Part shown: piece by piece, positions 63,813 through 64,000 of the stretch
How positions within the stretch are numbered: position 1 is the stretch's first letter
How the letters are laid out: the number at the start of each line of letters is the position of its first letter
Assembly: GCF_006538745.1 (NCBI RefSeq)
Contig: NZ_BJLR01000030.1
Location: 124,001 to 188,000, forward strand
DNA: 64,000 nucleotides
Origin: Cellulomonas cellasea
GTDB lineage: Bacteria > Actinomycetota > Actinomycetes > Actinomycetales > Cellulomonadaceae
Direction of reading: 5' to 3'
Notes under the pieces: generated by a model
Seen by the model: the letters and a program-made list of their open reading frames with translations, nothing else
Told to the model about the DNA's origin: nothing
Databases searched by the model: none
Translations under genes and position numbers: made by a program

Positions 63813-63818
63813 ATTATC
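63813..63818 (-). promoter_or_regulatory. -10 box of the hydrolase gene, leaderless geometry
   Basis: GATAAT on the minus strand, 6 bases before ATG 63806. Best -10 match among the leaderless candidates of this window after znuA. Confidence 0.55.
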
Positions 63819-63871
63819 GCGCACCCCCTCACCCGCACCGGGAGCCACCCCGGGGCGCAGGGCGGTCGTCG

Positions 63872-64000
63872 TCAGAAGCCCATCCGCCCGAGCTGCTTGG
63901 GGTCGCGCTGCCAGTCCTTGGCGACCTTGACGTGCAGGTCGAGGAACACGCGCGTGCCGAGCAGCGCCTCGATCCCCCGGCGTGCCTCCGTGCCGACCTC
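63872..64000 (-). CDS. era: GTPase Era, C-terminal end (5' part outside window)
   Basis: The last 42 residues before TGA at 63872 read [21 protein letters not shown], then [21 protein letters not shown]. This is the highly conserved end of the Era KH domain, which binds the 3' end of 16S rRNA during 30S assembly. The GTPase domain lies beyond the window. Transcribed toward the hydrolase gene, 65 bases away. Confidence 0.93.
   Translation of the reverse strand, partial: EVGTEARRGIEALLGTRVFLDLHVKVAKDWQRDPKQLGRMGF

Overview
The window is high-GC (roughly 75%) actinobacterial DNA. Genes are densely packed, GTG starts are frequent, and many start codons sit 6-7 bases after a TAnnnT-type -10 box, which suggests leaderless mRNAs. 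Protein similarity and gene order (era, leuA, recO, uppS, glyS, dusB, dgt, dnaG, a maltodextrin regulon with several GH13 enzymes, and a kinase/FHA/FN3/MoxR/DUF58/transglutaminase cluster) suggest Micrococcales, most likely Cellulomonas or a close relative. No tRNA, rRNA, CRISPR array or intact mobile element was seen. The chromosomal backbone is mostly vertical, with one small scar of a degraded integrase and a truncated SRAP gene near 6.5-7.5 kb.

Layout. (1) 1-6.4 kb: a minus-strand operon with a cysteine-rich leader peptide, two NtaA-type flavin monooxygenases, a DUF1684 protein, a GNAT acetyltransferase and a polar-amino-acid ABC permease and ATPase. It looks like a system for salvaging sulfur from modified cysteines or other organosulfur compounds. 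(2) 6.5-10.8 kb: integrase and SRAP remnants, a Tat-exported surface-type protein, a luciferase-like oxidoreductase and a transglutaminase-like protein. (3) 10.8-14.6 kb: dnaG and dgt. (4) 14.6-25.1 kb: a maltodextrin regulon with binding lipoprotein, MalF, MalG, a cytoplasmic CBM34-type GH13 enzyme, a LacI regulator, an alpha-glucosidase and a secreted alpha-amylase lipoprotein with a palindromic operator. (5) 25.2-39.3 kb: dusB, a sigma/anti-sigma-like pair, two YibE/F paralogues that overlap tail to tail, glyS, a Zur-type zinc transporter operon, small membrane, lipoprotein and VOC genes, uppS and recO. (6) 39.5-41.4 kb: leuA behind a leucine leader-peptide attenuator. (7) 41.4-62.2 kb: a 21-kb minus-strand block. 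It holds a PP2C phosphatase, FHA protein, Ser/Thr kinase, a 2020-residue Ig/FN3 surface protein, MoxR ATPase, DUF58 protein, a transglutaminase-fold protein that has lost its catalytic Cys and His, an RDD-FHA protein and three PQQ-propeller paralogues. (8) 62.3-64 kb: a membrane alpha/beta hydrolase and the 3' end of era.

How the genes work together. The maltodextrin genes form a complete route: extracellular alpha-amylase, binding protein and permease, then cytoplasmic GH13 enzymes, with a LacI repressor and matching operator-like sites. The 21-kb block resembles the kinase-FN3-AAA-DUF58-transglutaminase ('PFNA') cluster known from bifidobacteria. Seven successive gene junctions overlap or nearly touch, implying translational coupling. 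Its likely role is Ser/Thr-phosphorylation-controlled assembly or sensing at the cell surface. The block lies between era and leuA, two genes that are often close neighbours in related genomes.

Most interesting: the poly-cysteine leader and its hairpins (6.2-6.45 kb), the leu attenuator (41.3 kb), the Zur box laid over a leaderless promoter (32.9 kb), the pseudo-transglutaminase and the WGPWS motif of the FN3 protein, and the structured intergenic region in front of the sigma-factor gene.
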